Below, piece by piece: positions 8,720 through 16,142 of a DNA stretch of 16,142 bases (position 1 is its first letter; each line of letters begins with the position of its first letter). This stretch comes from Amoebophrya sp. AT5.2 (taxonomy: Eukaryota > Sar > Dinophyceae > Syndiniales > Amoebophryaceae), in contig RXOD01005059.1 in the NCBI GenBank assembly GCA_005223375.1, positions 1-16,142 of the forward strand, read 5' to 3'. The translations under genes and the position numbers were made by a program. Below the pieces are notes generated by a model. The model had not been told where the DNA came from and did no database searches. It was given only the letters and a program-made list of their open reading frames with translations.

Positions 8720-9536
8720 GGCTAGTGAAGTGCCGCGTCAAGCTCAAGCGCAAGAGCCTCGGGATCGGAAGTCGATGAGCCCGCGCCTGTCCCGCGCGTC
8801 AGCTCAAAGGCAGTATGAGAAGATGGAGTGCATGTAATACTTGTAAGTAGTTAGTGAGTCTACTCGTCGGGCTACGACGTGGAAGTGCTTTTAGTTTCTG
8901 GCGGGCTACGCCTAGGTCGACTGCTACTTTTCGCAGGATACGACTGAAGGGAAGCGATTGATTTTGTATTTGAGTGCGAGCTATTGAGACTACTGATCTT
9001 AGTACGTTAGTGCGTTACGTTGCTTCGGGAGGTTCTCCCATACTTACAAGTGAAACTAGTATCTGCGCCGCGTCGTTATCGGCTGAACTGAAACCGCGAC
9101 CGATTCACAGAAAGGAAGCCACGAGCGAATCATTCACAAAGAAAGAAAAAGAACAAAGCCACGTCGACACACAAAGAAAATAGATCCCGGCTGCACGATG
9201 GCAAAAACAGTGACCGAGTAACTGCACACAAAGAAACGCGATCCGGTCACGACAGGAGAAAGGAGCTCAGCGCGATTTTCTTCAACACGAACGCCGTCGA
9301 CTGTGTGCGTCCGCAGAAAACTGCGCGAACGCGAAGCATGGGTAGCTGTGTTCCCACAGCGAGCAAACGCTCGGCGTTTGTTTCCTTTCAACAGTAGCTA
9401 GTATGTGTCAAGAGTCGCCGTAAGGTCAATACTCGTGTACAGAGTCGGTTTCGCAGAAGCAGATGCTCTATGCATTTTCTCTCGCGTCGCCGTGCCACCA
9501 ACGCGGCAAGCGCCTATCCTTACGAGAAATGTCCCC

Positions 9537-9576
9537 TGTGGAGAATGTCCCTATGTGTCTCTATGTGGAGAGTGTC
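9537..9576. repeat. TGTGGAGARTGTC repeat, 27-nt offset
   Basis: Copies at 9537-9549 and 9564-9576 differ at one base. A looser relative, GAGAAATGTCC, lies just before at 9524. Confidence 0.7.
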
Positions 9577-9599
9577 GCTCTATAGAGAATAGGAATACT

Positions 9600-9616
9600 A
9601 TATTTTTAAAAAATAT
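9600..9616. repeat. AT palindrome
   Basis: ATATTTTT, A, AAAAATAT: a perfect 8-bp inverted repeat around one base, in the AT-richest part of the spacer. Confidence 0.8.
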
Positions 9617-9949
9617 TTTTTTGACGCAAAGAAGGCTGATGGTGATGAAGTGAAAGGACTTTTAGATAGCGGTCGGGCAGAAGTGAAACAAACACGGAGT
9701 GCGGTTCGTTGATGGATTTACTTGATAACTTGAGCGGCTGGCTCGGTGAAGGAATTGGAAGAAGTTCCGTTGTTTTCGTATGTAAAAGTAAAGCTAAAGA
9801 TATCTAACTAGCGGCTTCGGATGCTGAAGCTTCGACTTTGTTATACAATGAAGATTGAGGTCGCTGCCACTTTGTCGTGGAGTCGGTCGCGAGCCGGAAA
9901 CGGGGTCGTTCACGAACGATGCAGCTGCGGAGCTGACCAGCACTAGGGT

Positions 9950-11943
9950 CTAGGGTTGCGACGCGGACTTCTGCAGTTTCTTCGGAATCGCGTATCCGTT
10001 GGCCCGGCAGAACTCCCGGTAGTACGCGTCGGTCCTCAGCTGCATCCCGTTCGCGTTCGCGAACGACTTGAGGCCAGGTTTTGGCTTATACTTCCCGCAC
10101 ACTGGCATCATCTCCTCAACATCCGTGTTCAGAAAGGTCTTCCGCCCGAGAACCAAGCAGCTCGGCAAATGCCCGTCGGCGATTTCGCGTTTCATACGCT
10201 CGCACTGATTCAGCACGGCGATGGCGTGGTTTTCGGCCACCGTTTGCAGCACGTCCAGGGTCTTCTTCGGAAATTTGGTCTCGCGCCCCTCCCCGTCGTG
10301 AGTCAAGTGATCCGGCAAAGCCCACTGAGCCATCTGCTTGAATTTGGTTCGCGTCATAATATGCCCCAGCTTCGCTTTCTTCCCTGCTTTCGCCTTGCTT
10401 TTTGGGTTGGCGCTCGATGTCGGCAGATCGACGCGGGCCGCAGAAGTTCTTTCCGAGACAGGTAGAATCGGCCGCGACGATGGAGTAGCTGCAGCAGCAG
10501 CTGGCGAAGATCCCTTATTTCGGGGGAGCGAAGACTTCTTAGTTCCGTGGTGGACGACGTGCTTACTCCGGTGCTGCTGAGTTGTCTGGGCGGTGGGCTG
10601 CTGGTCGTCGTCGTGGTCCTTGCTCCACTTGCTCGCACAGCTTTCGTAGTCAGTTTCTTCTTCCTCTTCACTGGATGTGGATCCGCCAGAAACTGGCTCC
10701 ACCAAAAACTGGGATACTCCGCTCGCTGAAGAAATTGACTCGTCACCATCATCGGACTGCACGGTGGCGAGAACAGTCGGCAGATGGGCAGCACTGGCCG
10801 CTGGAAACTTGGCCTGGATGAATGACTGATTGACTGATGAGGAGTCTTGGCCTGGGGCGGGATGAGGAGTATTGGTCTTGGCCTGGGGCGGGACGAGGAG
10901 TCGAGCACCGCGCCGAGGAGATACTTGAAGAGAATTGAGGAAGAGCTCGATCCCTGCTTCACGGTCGACCGGAGAGTAGACCTTATCATGTCCTTCGACG
11001 GCGGCCCTCATTAGACGCGCTCGCTCCACCTCCTTCGACGGCGGCTCCGCGGACCGGGACCGCAACAGCTCAAACGCAACAGCTCTCTGTTCGTCGATTC
11101 AAACACAACTTTTTACAGCCTCTTATGGGGTTTCAATTTTACATTTTCATTCTCCAAAATGATGCAAGCATGAGAGAGAAATGAGAGTGAGAGAAGAAGC
11201 GAACGTAGTATCGATAGACGTGAATGAGAATAGTTCGCATATCTACCATCTGTTTCTCCCCTAGCGGTATGGTGTTTTTGTGTTGATGGCATGAGCGTAC
11301 AGCCGGGAATTCTGGGGGGCATCGAATGCCATGGAATTCTGGGGGGCATCGAAGCTCTGTGTCGTGCTCGTTGAAAAAGTCGTCATCTTCGTTGACTGTA
11401 AGGGCGAGAGCACACAGCTCTTCGTCGGTGTAGTACACCTCGCACTGACTCAGCAGATGCGCTCGCTTCGCACCCAATTCGCGAGTCGGTGGGGGCGGTG
11501 CGCCGGTGATCACCCGCCAACGTTCCAGATTCGTCGGAGGTTCTTGCGCGGGAAGCGGCGAGTCGTCTCGGGATACGTCGTCATCAAGTGGCGGGATACA
11601 TCCCAAAAAATCAAGTGGCGGGATACATGGCCACGGCAAGTGGTCCCTGGCGTGAAGTTCGTTGTTCTCATAGCACGTGCGCGACCGATGCGATTTGCAG
11701 TTTGAATTTCATTGATTCAAAAATCAATATCAAGCTAAAAAAGTGAAAATCTAAATCAATGCAAGAGAGCGAAAATGCCAGCGCGAATGAAAATGCAAGT
11801 GTGAAAAATGCGTGAAGTGTGTACGGTGGCCCACAATCGGACAGGTCGCTGTTCGCCCCCGCAAACGCTCTTGTTCGTAGGCCAGCTGAGTTGTTGACCG
11901 GCCGGCTGGTTCCACTTTGAGTTTGACTTTCCGCCCGTCTCAT
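9950..11943 (-). CDS. Three-exon protein with a C-terminal histone-fold-like domain, 551 residues
   Basis: Exons are 11943-11825, 11646-11247 and 11086-9950, with phases 2 and 0 matching. The first two exons are Ser/Pro-rich and hold short tandem duplications, and the start of exon 3 is also low complexity, with an EEEEETDYE acidic run near residue 315 and a Lys/Ala-rich linker near 402-412. Residues about 418-500 (10354-10106) resemble a histone fold: helix 1 (TRTKFKQMAQWALPDHL), a loop, a long helix 2 (446-475, with LDVLQTVAENHAIAVLNQC), then RKTFLNTDVEEMM, which matches the L2 loop and helix 3 pattern (RKT..x.DV) of H4-type histones. Helix 2 is followed by about 12 extra residues before RKT. 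A 50-residue basic tail follows. Histone-fold proteins pair and bind DNA or act in transcription complexes; which type this is cannot be told. Exon 3 is sure, exon 2 likely, exon 1 tentative. The assignment comes from reading by eye. Confidence 0.6.
10844..10901. repeat. 27-nt repeat at 31-nt offset inside exon 3
   Basis: GTCTTGGCCTGGGGCGGGAY and the following GAGGAGT occur at 10844-10870 and 10875-10901 with one mismatch. The offset is not a multiple of three, so the two copies are read in different frames (giving VPPQAKTNTP and PAPGQDSSS). Confidence 0.85.
11087..11246 (-). other. Intron (160 nt, phase 0)
   Basis: The donor is CAGATG|GTAGATATG and the acceptor is CGACGAACAG|AGAGCT. The exon 3 frame has a stop just upstream of the acceptor, so an exon boundary is needed. 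The pyrimidine tract is poor, which lowers confidence. Confidence 0.45.
11306..11353. repeat. 21-nt direct repeat, 27-nt offset, in exon 2
   Basis: GGAATTCTGGGGGGCATCGAA occurs identically (21 nt) at 11306-11326 and 11333-11353. In protein it gives RCPPEF twice, in frame. Confidence 0.9.
11583..11628. repeat. 19-nt direct repeat, 27-nt offset, in exon 2
   Basis: ATCAAGTGGCGGGATACAT occurs identically at 11583-11601 and 11610-11628. In protein it gives CIPPLD twice, in frame. Confidence 0.9.
11647..11824 (-). other. Intron (178 nt, phase 2)
   Basis: The donor is CCACC|GTACACAC and the acceptor is CACGCCAG|GGACC. It is T-rich throughout. The join keeps the frame and supplies the ATG that exon 2 lacks, but other donors are possible. 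Confidence 0.4.
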
Positions 11944-12417
11944 GTTGATGCTTGAGGCTGGCACTGAGTTGAATTCTACACTGTGATCTGAACGCGCGAC
12001 CTGCTTTGGTCTCTGCGTCTGCTATTCAATACTAAGGCTTGCCGTGCTGGTGTGTCTTCCTCTTCACGCCTCGCGCTCTAGAAAGAAAGTCCAGCGCTTC
12101 GGGGGTCCAAGGAAAGCCATTGACTCTAGCATCAAGAAGAAGGAAATGAATGCATCACGCTGCTCCTGCACGATTCAGATCTGGACGAATACTACCTCTA
12201 GTAAGAATGTAAGGGCCAAGCCATGAAAGTCCAACGGGAAGGACCCAGTCACGAACGTAAGCAGCACGGAGTCGTGATGTTTCCGGGAAAGTCCAACGAA
12301 CACAAAAAAAAATCAGCTCTCAACCCGTTCTGATATGGTTTTCGTCTTGCAATCCAAAAAACAGAAACCATCTGCATGGCAAAAAACAGCGCGCTCGAGC
12401 CTGTTGCTCGGATTGGT

Positions 12418-12756
12418 TCACTGACTCATACACGCGCCCAAACAATTTGCGATCGCGCGGAGAGCACCTTCCACCAACGCAAAAGCTCTTCCTCCGGTGG
12501 GCGGCGGGCAATCAGTGTGGAGCATGTACAGGATAATGCAGCTGTCGCATAATGCTTTCTGCGCCAGACCAAAGCGCGACGCGCTCGGCGTGATGACCTG
12601 TGTTGAGATGGAGAGAAAAGCAACAAAGGAAACGCAAATATTTATGACAACGAAAAATTCTTGATGTCGGCAGCTCAAGCATGGTAATGGTTTCCGTTCG
12701 GGCGACCAGCTAGGAAAATCTAATTCTGATTAATCCAAATAAAAGTTAACTACCAT
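12418..12756 (-). CDS. Possible two-exon small Cys-containing protein, 60 residues
   Basis: Not recognised. Exon 2 (12597-12418) is a 59-codon frame preceded by a very good acceptor: a long CT-rich run (TTTTCTCTCCATCTC), then AACACAG. An upstream ATG|GTAGTT at 12756-12751 offers a phase 0 donor, so the coding part of exon 1 would be the ATG alone, with a 156-nt intron, similar in size to the others here. The protein starts MVITPSASRFGLAQKALCDS and has five cysteines (18, 21, 31, 53, 57). The same ATG|GTAG arrangement is seen at the end of exon 2 in the histone-fold gene. Transcripts are needed; the acceptor alone could also be chance. Confidence 0.3.
12598..12753 (-). other. Possible intron (156 nt, phase 0)
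   Basis: The donor is ATG|GTAGTTAAC and the acceptor is CATCTCAACACAG|GTC. It has the best pyrimidine tract in the window. Confidence 0.35.
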
Positions 12757-12883
12757 TGTGATGCCGGTGCGCGAATGTTTGCCAATCAATTCCTCTGCTG
12801 CGTGTGCTCGTCAGTGAGAATTTCTCACGAGGTTCCGCTACTGTGCAAATGCTTGCGCGACGCGAAATCTGAAGGGACCTGAA

Positions 12884-12925
12884 CTATTGTTTTCAAGGTT
12901 GGGCATCTATTGTTCCTCTATTGTT
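12884..12925. repeat. CTATTGTT motif, three copies
   Basis: Copies start at 12884, 12907 and 12918, matching the cluster at 3200-3239. I found the octamer only in these two spacers. Confidence 0.8.
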
Positions 12926-13390
12926 CAACTAACCTCCATCAAGCTCAGCCAATATTAAACATCTTGATCTTGGTTCCTTCGCACAAACTAACCGAAACTG
13001 GTCAACAAATAGTAGAAAAGATGCAAGAGTAGCACCTACAAGACAGATGTAGAACGCCTGCGGGTGAAAACAGGCTACGTAATCGCTACGAAAACTTGTG
13101 GAGGCACACGAGTGGTAAAGTTATAAACTCATGGCGCTATGCGCGTCACGTTGTCCACTGCGAATTCCTCGCAGCGAAAGGCTCCGCATCCCTCATTAAC
13201 TTTTTACTTGTTCCCCCAAGCATCCTTACCCTGTTGCCAAAAGATGGAGCGAAGCGAAATCCCGACCAGCGAAAGCGAGCCCACGAGCTACTGCGAGTAA
13301 TCGACTCCATCAGCCCTGACGATACGAAGCACAATCTCGAATGTTGCCTGACCAATTGCCGGAACGCATCTTCCAATTGTTCTAGTTAAA

Positions 13391-15136
13391 TTACGTCGGT
13401 ACGGGTAGCGCCGGTGCCACTTGTATCAGCCGTGCCGGGTGCAGCACCCGCAACAGGCACACAAGCACTACATCCAGGGTCACCATGTACGCGTATATCA
13501 AGGCAGACACAAACCCGAGTCGCTGCGGAATTTCCAGCAGGCGCTCCCGGACCGTCTGCGATGCGCTCCCCAGAACCTTAGTATAGACCTCTTCGGTGCG
13601 GGTCGTGACGTCTTCCCAGCTGTAGATCCGTCGCACCTCCTCGTGCTGCCGCCACTGTCGTTGCTGCACATCGCTGTATGTCGTCGACGGACCTTTTTCT
13701 CCTGCGTCGTCCGGCTGGCTACTGGGTGGGGGAGGAAAACTAGTATCCCCATTATTCGCCGCGGCGCTCGCCCTTGCGCCTGTGGCACCACTTACTACCT
13801 CCAACTCCTCCGCGCCGTCGCTACTTCCGCCGACGTCTTTCTTCGCCGCCTCGGCGCCCGCGTGGTCCTTTTTTTCGGCGGCCACCTCCTGATATGCGGC
13901 CTCCATCGCGGTCAACATCGCGTCCGCAGTCGGATCCGCCAGCCGCATCAGGTGCGCGGGCAGGGTTTCTGGAATGCCGCCCACGTTCGTCGATACTATA
14001 CGGAGCCCACAGCTCGCCGCCTCCACCAAGGCGATGCAGAATGACTCCGTGAGCGACAGATTCAAAAACACGTCACCGCACCGCAGCACCTCGGGCACTT
14101 CTGCGCTGTCAATCGTGCCCAACAACGACACGCAAGGCTCTGCCGCTGTTGTGTCTTTTTCCTGCAATATCGTCTTCGCAGTGGTGGAATTCGGATTGAC
14201 ATCGTTCCGCGGCGCGGCACTTGTTCCCGTGTACGCTTTCACGGCACGTTCTAGGCTCTCCCGCATCTCGCCGTCGCCGCCGATGAGAAACCGCACGCTT
14301 TGCCCGTGCCGCGCGCACATCTGCGGAATCACTTCTGCCATCAAGTCCACGCCTTTCCGGTACGTCAGTCGGTTCATCAGCACGAAGGTAACGACGGTCG
14401 CTCCCCCCACCCTCGCCCTCCCCGCCACAGCGTCAACGTCACTGTCTCTACCCCTACCCAAGGAAGCTTCTTCCGGAGGAGTGAAGCGCTGACAGTCGAT
14501 GGCGTTCGGGATGCGGGTGATTTTGTCCTCCGGGTACCCGGCCTTCAGAGCCAGGTTCTGTCGGGTGATCCCCGACACGCAGATGGCGTGATCCGCGTTG
14601 GTGAGGCCTACGGAAATCACCTTGTTCATGTGGATGGTAGCGATCCCGGGCTGCGTGACGCTGTGCAGCGAGTGGTCGGTGAACACGGTTCTGTAGCCCA
14701 GACTCCGCGCGTGAAACATGCACTCGTGCGCCAGGCAGCTGGTCGACTGGTGGGCGTGGACCACGTCCACCTGCTCGCGGAGCAAAACAGACCGCAGCAA
14801 CGGCAAAAACGCGAACGCCGTGGGGAAGGAGACCTGCGTGTGGGGCACGCACTGAAACGGCGCGTAGTACACTCGGACGCCGCTGCGAAAGTACCGCACG
14901 CCCTCGTACGCGCTGGGGGCCCCGGTCGTGGGGTCGCCGACGGTGCGGGGGTCGTCGCGGTCCGCGGGGGTCGCCGCCCCTGGTGCTCCCGCGCGTCTGG
15001 GGTAGTACGCGTGCGTGAGGATCGCCACCCGGTGGCCGCGGCGGACTAAAGTCGCCGACAGGTCGAAAATGTGGCTCTCCACGCCGCCCACGCCGGGGTA
15101 GCAGAAGTCAGAAACCATCAACACCGAGAGCCCCAT
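13391..15136 (-). CDS. PIGA: Phosphatidylinositol N-acetylglucosaminyltransferase catalytic subunit (PIG-A)
   Basis: PIG-A is the catalytic subunit of the complex that moves GlcNAc from UDP-GlcNAc to phosphatidylinositol on the cytosolic face of the endoplasmic reticulum, the first step of GPI-anchor synthesis. The 581-residue frame is a GT4 (GT-B fold) glycosyltransferase. Residues 1-48 carry MVSDFCYPGVGGVESH and the THAY segment typical of PIG-A; TVFTDHSLHS is at 150-159, ICVS at 185-188, RIPNAIDCQRFTP at 208-220, RLTYRKG at 256-262, IGGDGE at 285-290. The catalytic E-x7-E pair is E364 and E372 in ESFCIALVEAASCGL, followed by STNVGGIPE. YSWEDVTTRTEEVY (505-518) and a membrane segment (about 541-563) match the C-terminal anchor. 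Family members are commonly 450-490 residues; the extra length is insertions at about 47-75, 222-245, 303-330 and 415-495, all low complexity or charged. It is intronless, unlike most neighbours. The start is the first ATG, with GCCGCAG just upstream. Confidence 0.93.
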   Translation of the reverse strand: MGLSVLMVSDFCYPGVGGVESHIFDLSATLVRRGHRVAILTHAYYPRRAGAPGAATPADRDDPRTVGDPTTGAPSAYEGVRYFRSGVRVYYAPFQCVPHTQVSFPTAFAFLPLLRSVLLREQVDVVHAHQSTSCLAHECMFHARSLGYRTVFTDHSLHSVTQPGIATIHMNKVISVGLTNADHAICVSGITRQNLALKAGYPEDKITRIPNAIDCQRFTPPEEASLGRGRDSDVDAVAGRARVGGATVVTFVLMNRLTYRKGVDLMAEVIPQMCARHGQSVRFLIGGDGEMRESLERAVKAYTGTSAAPRNDVNPNSTTAKTILQEKDTTAAEPCVSLLGTIDSAEVPEVLRCGDVFLNLSLTESFCIALVEAASCGLRIVSTNVGGIPETLPAHLMRLADPTADAMLTAMEAAYQEVAAEKKDHAGAEAAKKDVGGSSDGAEELEVVSGATGARASAAANNGDTSFPPPPSSQPDDAGEKGPSTTYSDVQQRQWRQHEEVRRIYSWEDVTTRTEEVYTKVLGSASQTVRERLLEIPQRLGFVSALIYAYMVTLDVVLVCLLRVLHPARLIQVAPALPVPT

Positions 15137-15334
15137 CCTTCCTGCGGCTGTTCGCTCTACTTCCTCTTTTTTTTAGGGCAGCGTGTCTCGATACTTCCCG
15201 AGTCTACGTCTCCTCTCAGAAGTAAGATGCCACTTCGCTCCTGCTGTTCTGCGTGAGACCAGCTGGATCAAAACGGATCGAACAACCAGCGGTCGAGGTA
15301 GATAATTTCTGTATCTTTTTTCTCACAGGTGTCA

Positions 15335-15356
15335 CCCGCGGAAATTTTTCCGCGGG
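15335..15356. repeat. Perfect 10-bp inverted repeat, 2-nt loop
   Basis: CCCGCGGAAA, TT, TTTCCGCGGG, about 200 nt upstream of the PIG-A ATG. It contains two SacII-type CCGCGG cores. Confidence 0.9.
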
Positions 15357-15411
15357 ATCAGTCAACGACACCTCCGCGGACAGAGTCGATCATGGCACCA
15401 GACGATTGATG

Positions 15412-15811
15412 GGTCACCCCCTTGCACTGGGACCGGAACATCGCACGCGGGAAACAGACATGGGTACCCCCTCCTCTGATACCGGAACATGCTGGGTGCC
15501 CTAGACCACTGGTAAGCCAACAATGATGTAGTGGTCGGCGAACCGCAATCGAAGACGTGGGCCAGTACCCCCACCCGGGCTCAGCACCGGAGTTCCAGTA
15601 CTGACGGCGTGACGGCGACCGCAGTGCCGATGAAACTATACCTACGGCCGCTAACCGGCTCCGGGAGACCGCAGTTCCCGCACACTTAGCAGAACCAAGG
15701 CGACCGCAGTGCCTTCCACTTACATTTTAAATGGACCCGGGGCGTTTAGGCGCAGGCAGAGCCGTCTTATGTGGAGGAGTAGTGGGTGACCGCCTATTGC
15801 AGTCGGGTGCC
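15412..15811. repeat. Degenerate GC-rich repeat region
   Basis: Two unit types are seen. The first (a C-run, then ACCGGAACAT) is at 15412-15441, 15462-15490 and, more diverged, 15564-15595. The second (GACCGCAGTKCC) is at 15617-15628, 15667-15678 and 15702-15713, with a split version at 15788-15811. Confidence 0.65.
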
Positions 15812-16142
15812 TATCCCTAAATGGCGCGTCCTCATGGCGGTCACGAATACATGGGTAGAGCTTTTCTGGTATCGAATCTCCAGAGTCTTTCATCATCGCC
15901 GCAGCTTGTCAGCGTAATGCTCAAACTGCAGCAGGGATTCTCCGCGTTGGTCGTCGTCTCATGGTCGCGCGTTGCCATCCGGTGCATCTGTCATCTAGTC
16001 ATGCAGCCAATCTGCGAGTTCTGTCCGATACTATCGCAGTCGCTGCTAACTGAGCTACGAAATTGACGCGCAGCAAATGCCGCCACCTCAGCCCGACCAA
16101 AAAAAAAAAGCACCACCATCCTGCCTGCAAGTTTGCGAATGA

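Larger units (their letters stand above)
8720..9949. other. Spacer, no gene seen
   Basis: This is about 1.2 kb upstream of the 507-residue orphan. It holds two small hairpins with the same loop (8865-8879 and 8900-8912), several CACAAAGAAA runs (9135-9240), a 7-bp hairpin at 9364-9380, a GTGGAGA repeat (9537-9576) and an AT palindrome (9600-9616). Open frames here are short and lack sensible ATG starts. Confidence 0.6.
11944..13390. other. Spacer with one possible small gene
   Basis: Apart from the candidate at 12756-12418 I see no gene. Three GAAAGTCCARCG copies (about 12083-12295), a 7-bp hairpin (12814-12828) and a CTATTGTT cluster (12884-12925) are present. Confidence 0.5.
15137..16142. 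other. Spacer upstream of PIG-A
   Basis: No gene seen. It holds a 10-bp hairpin (15335-15356), degenerate GC-rich repeats (15412-15811) and an A11 run near 16100. The short frames on both strands mostly translate the repeats and lack ATG starts or plausible composition. Confidence 0.6.

Noticed and set aside
9134..9391. Minus-strand 85-codon ORF
   Set aside because: It has no ATG start, contains the CACAAAGAAA repeats, and no splice sites join it to a neighbour.
9405..9653. Plus-strand 82-codon ORF with CGEC motifs
   Set aside because: The two CGEC motifs are translations of the GTGGAGA repeat, the start is GTG, and it runs into the AT palindrome.
13096..13389. Plus-strand 97-codon frame ending one base from the PIG-A stop
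   Set aside because: It has no in-frame ATG (TTG start only), the minus strand is also open here, and it most likely lies in the PIG-A 3' UTR. A C-terminal exon with an acceptor near 13177 cannot be fully excluded.
15000..15180. PIG-A as a bacterial glycosyltransferase or transferred gene
   Set aside because: The C-terminal membrane helix and the PIG-A-specific segments (THAY, FTDHSL, YRKG, STNVGGIPE) are those of the eukaryotic enzyme.
15250..15300. GGATCGAAC, looking like an inverted tRNA B box
   Set aside because: No matching A box, acceptor stem or anticodon arm could be placed around it.

Overview
This window looks like nuclear DNA of a protist. The protein-coding stretches are GC-rich, are broken by short GT-AG introns (45 to 193 nt), and sit between AT-richer spacers full of short repeats. 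No prokaryotic operon signals (Shine-Dalgarno sites before ATG starts, CRISPR, insertion sequences) and no rRNA or tRNA gene could be recognised. Every gene model I trust lies on the minus strand, head to tail, with the gap between two of them only about 200 nt. Such one-way gene runs are typical of dinoflagellates and relatives and of kinetoplastids. The presence of cis-introns and the sequence style fit a dinoflagellate-like alveolate (for example a syndinian or perkinsid) better, but this is inference and not proven by any marker in the window.

Reading in the direction of transcription (right to left): 16142-15137 is a spacer with a degenerate GC-rich repeat and a 10-bp perfect hairpin. 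15136-13391 is an intronless PIG-A homologue, the catalytic subunit of the enzyme that starts GPI-anchor synthesis; it is the only gene with a firm function. 13390-11944 is mostly spacer, with one possible two-exon 60-residue gene at 12756-12418. 11943-9950 is a three-exon gene whose C-terminal part resembles a histone fold. 9949-8720 is spacer. 8719-6854 is a three-exon orphan of 507 residues. 6640-3734 is a large orphan of 968 residues, charged and probably nuclear. 3733-2530 is a repeat-rich spacer with a doubtful plus-strand ORF. 2529-1744 is a two-exon, 214-residue basic orphan. 1682-1 is a gene that runs off the left edge; it has a winged-helix-like segment, an acidic stretch and Lys/Ala-rich nuclear-type tails.

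No shared pathway can be shown. Several of the orphans (the left-edge gene, the 968-residue gene and the histone-fold gene) have lysine-rich clusters or chromatin-like domains, so a nuclear role is a fair guess for them, while PIG-A acts in the endoplasmic reticulum. All exon models were built by hand from splice consensus and reading phase; they need transcript data. The firmest are PIG-A and the long open exons; the least firm are the first exons.
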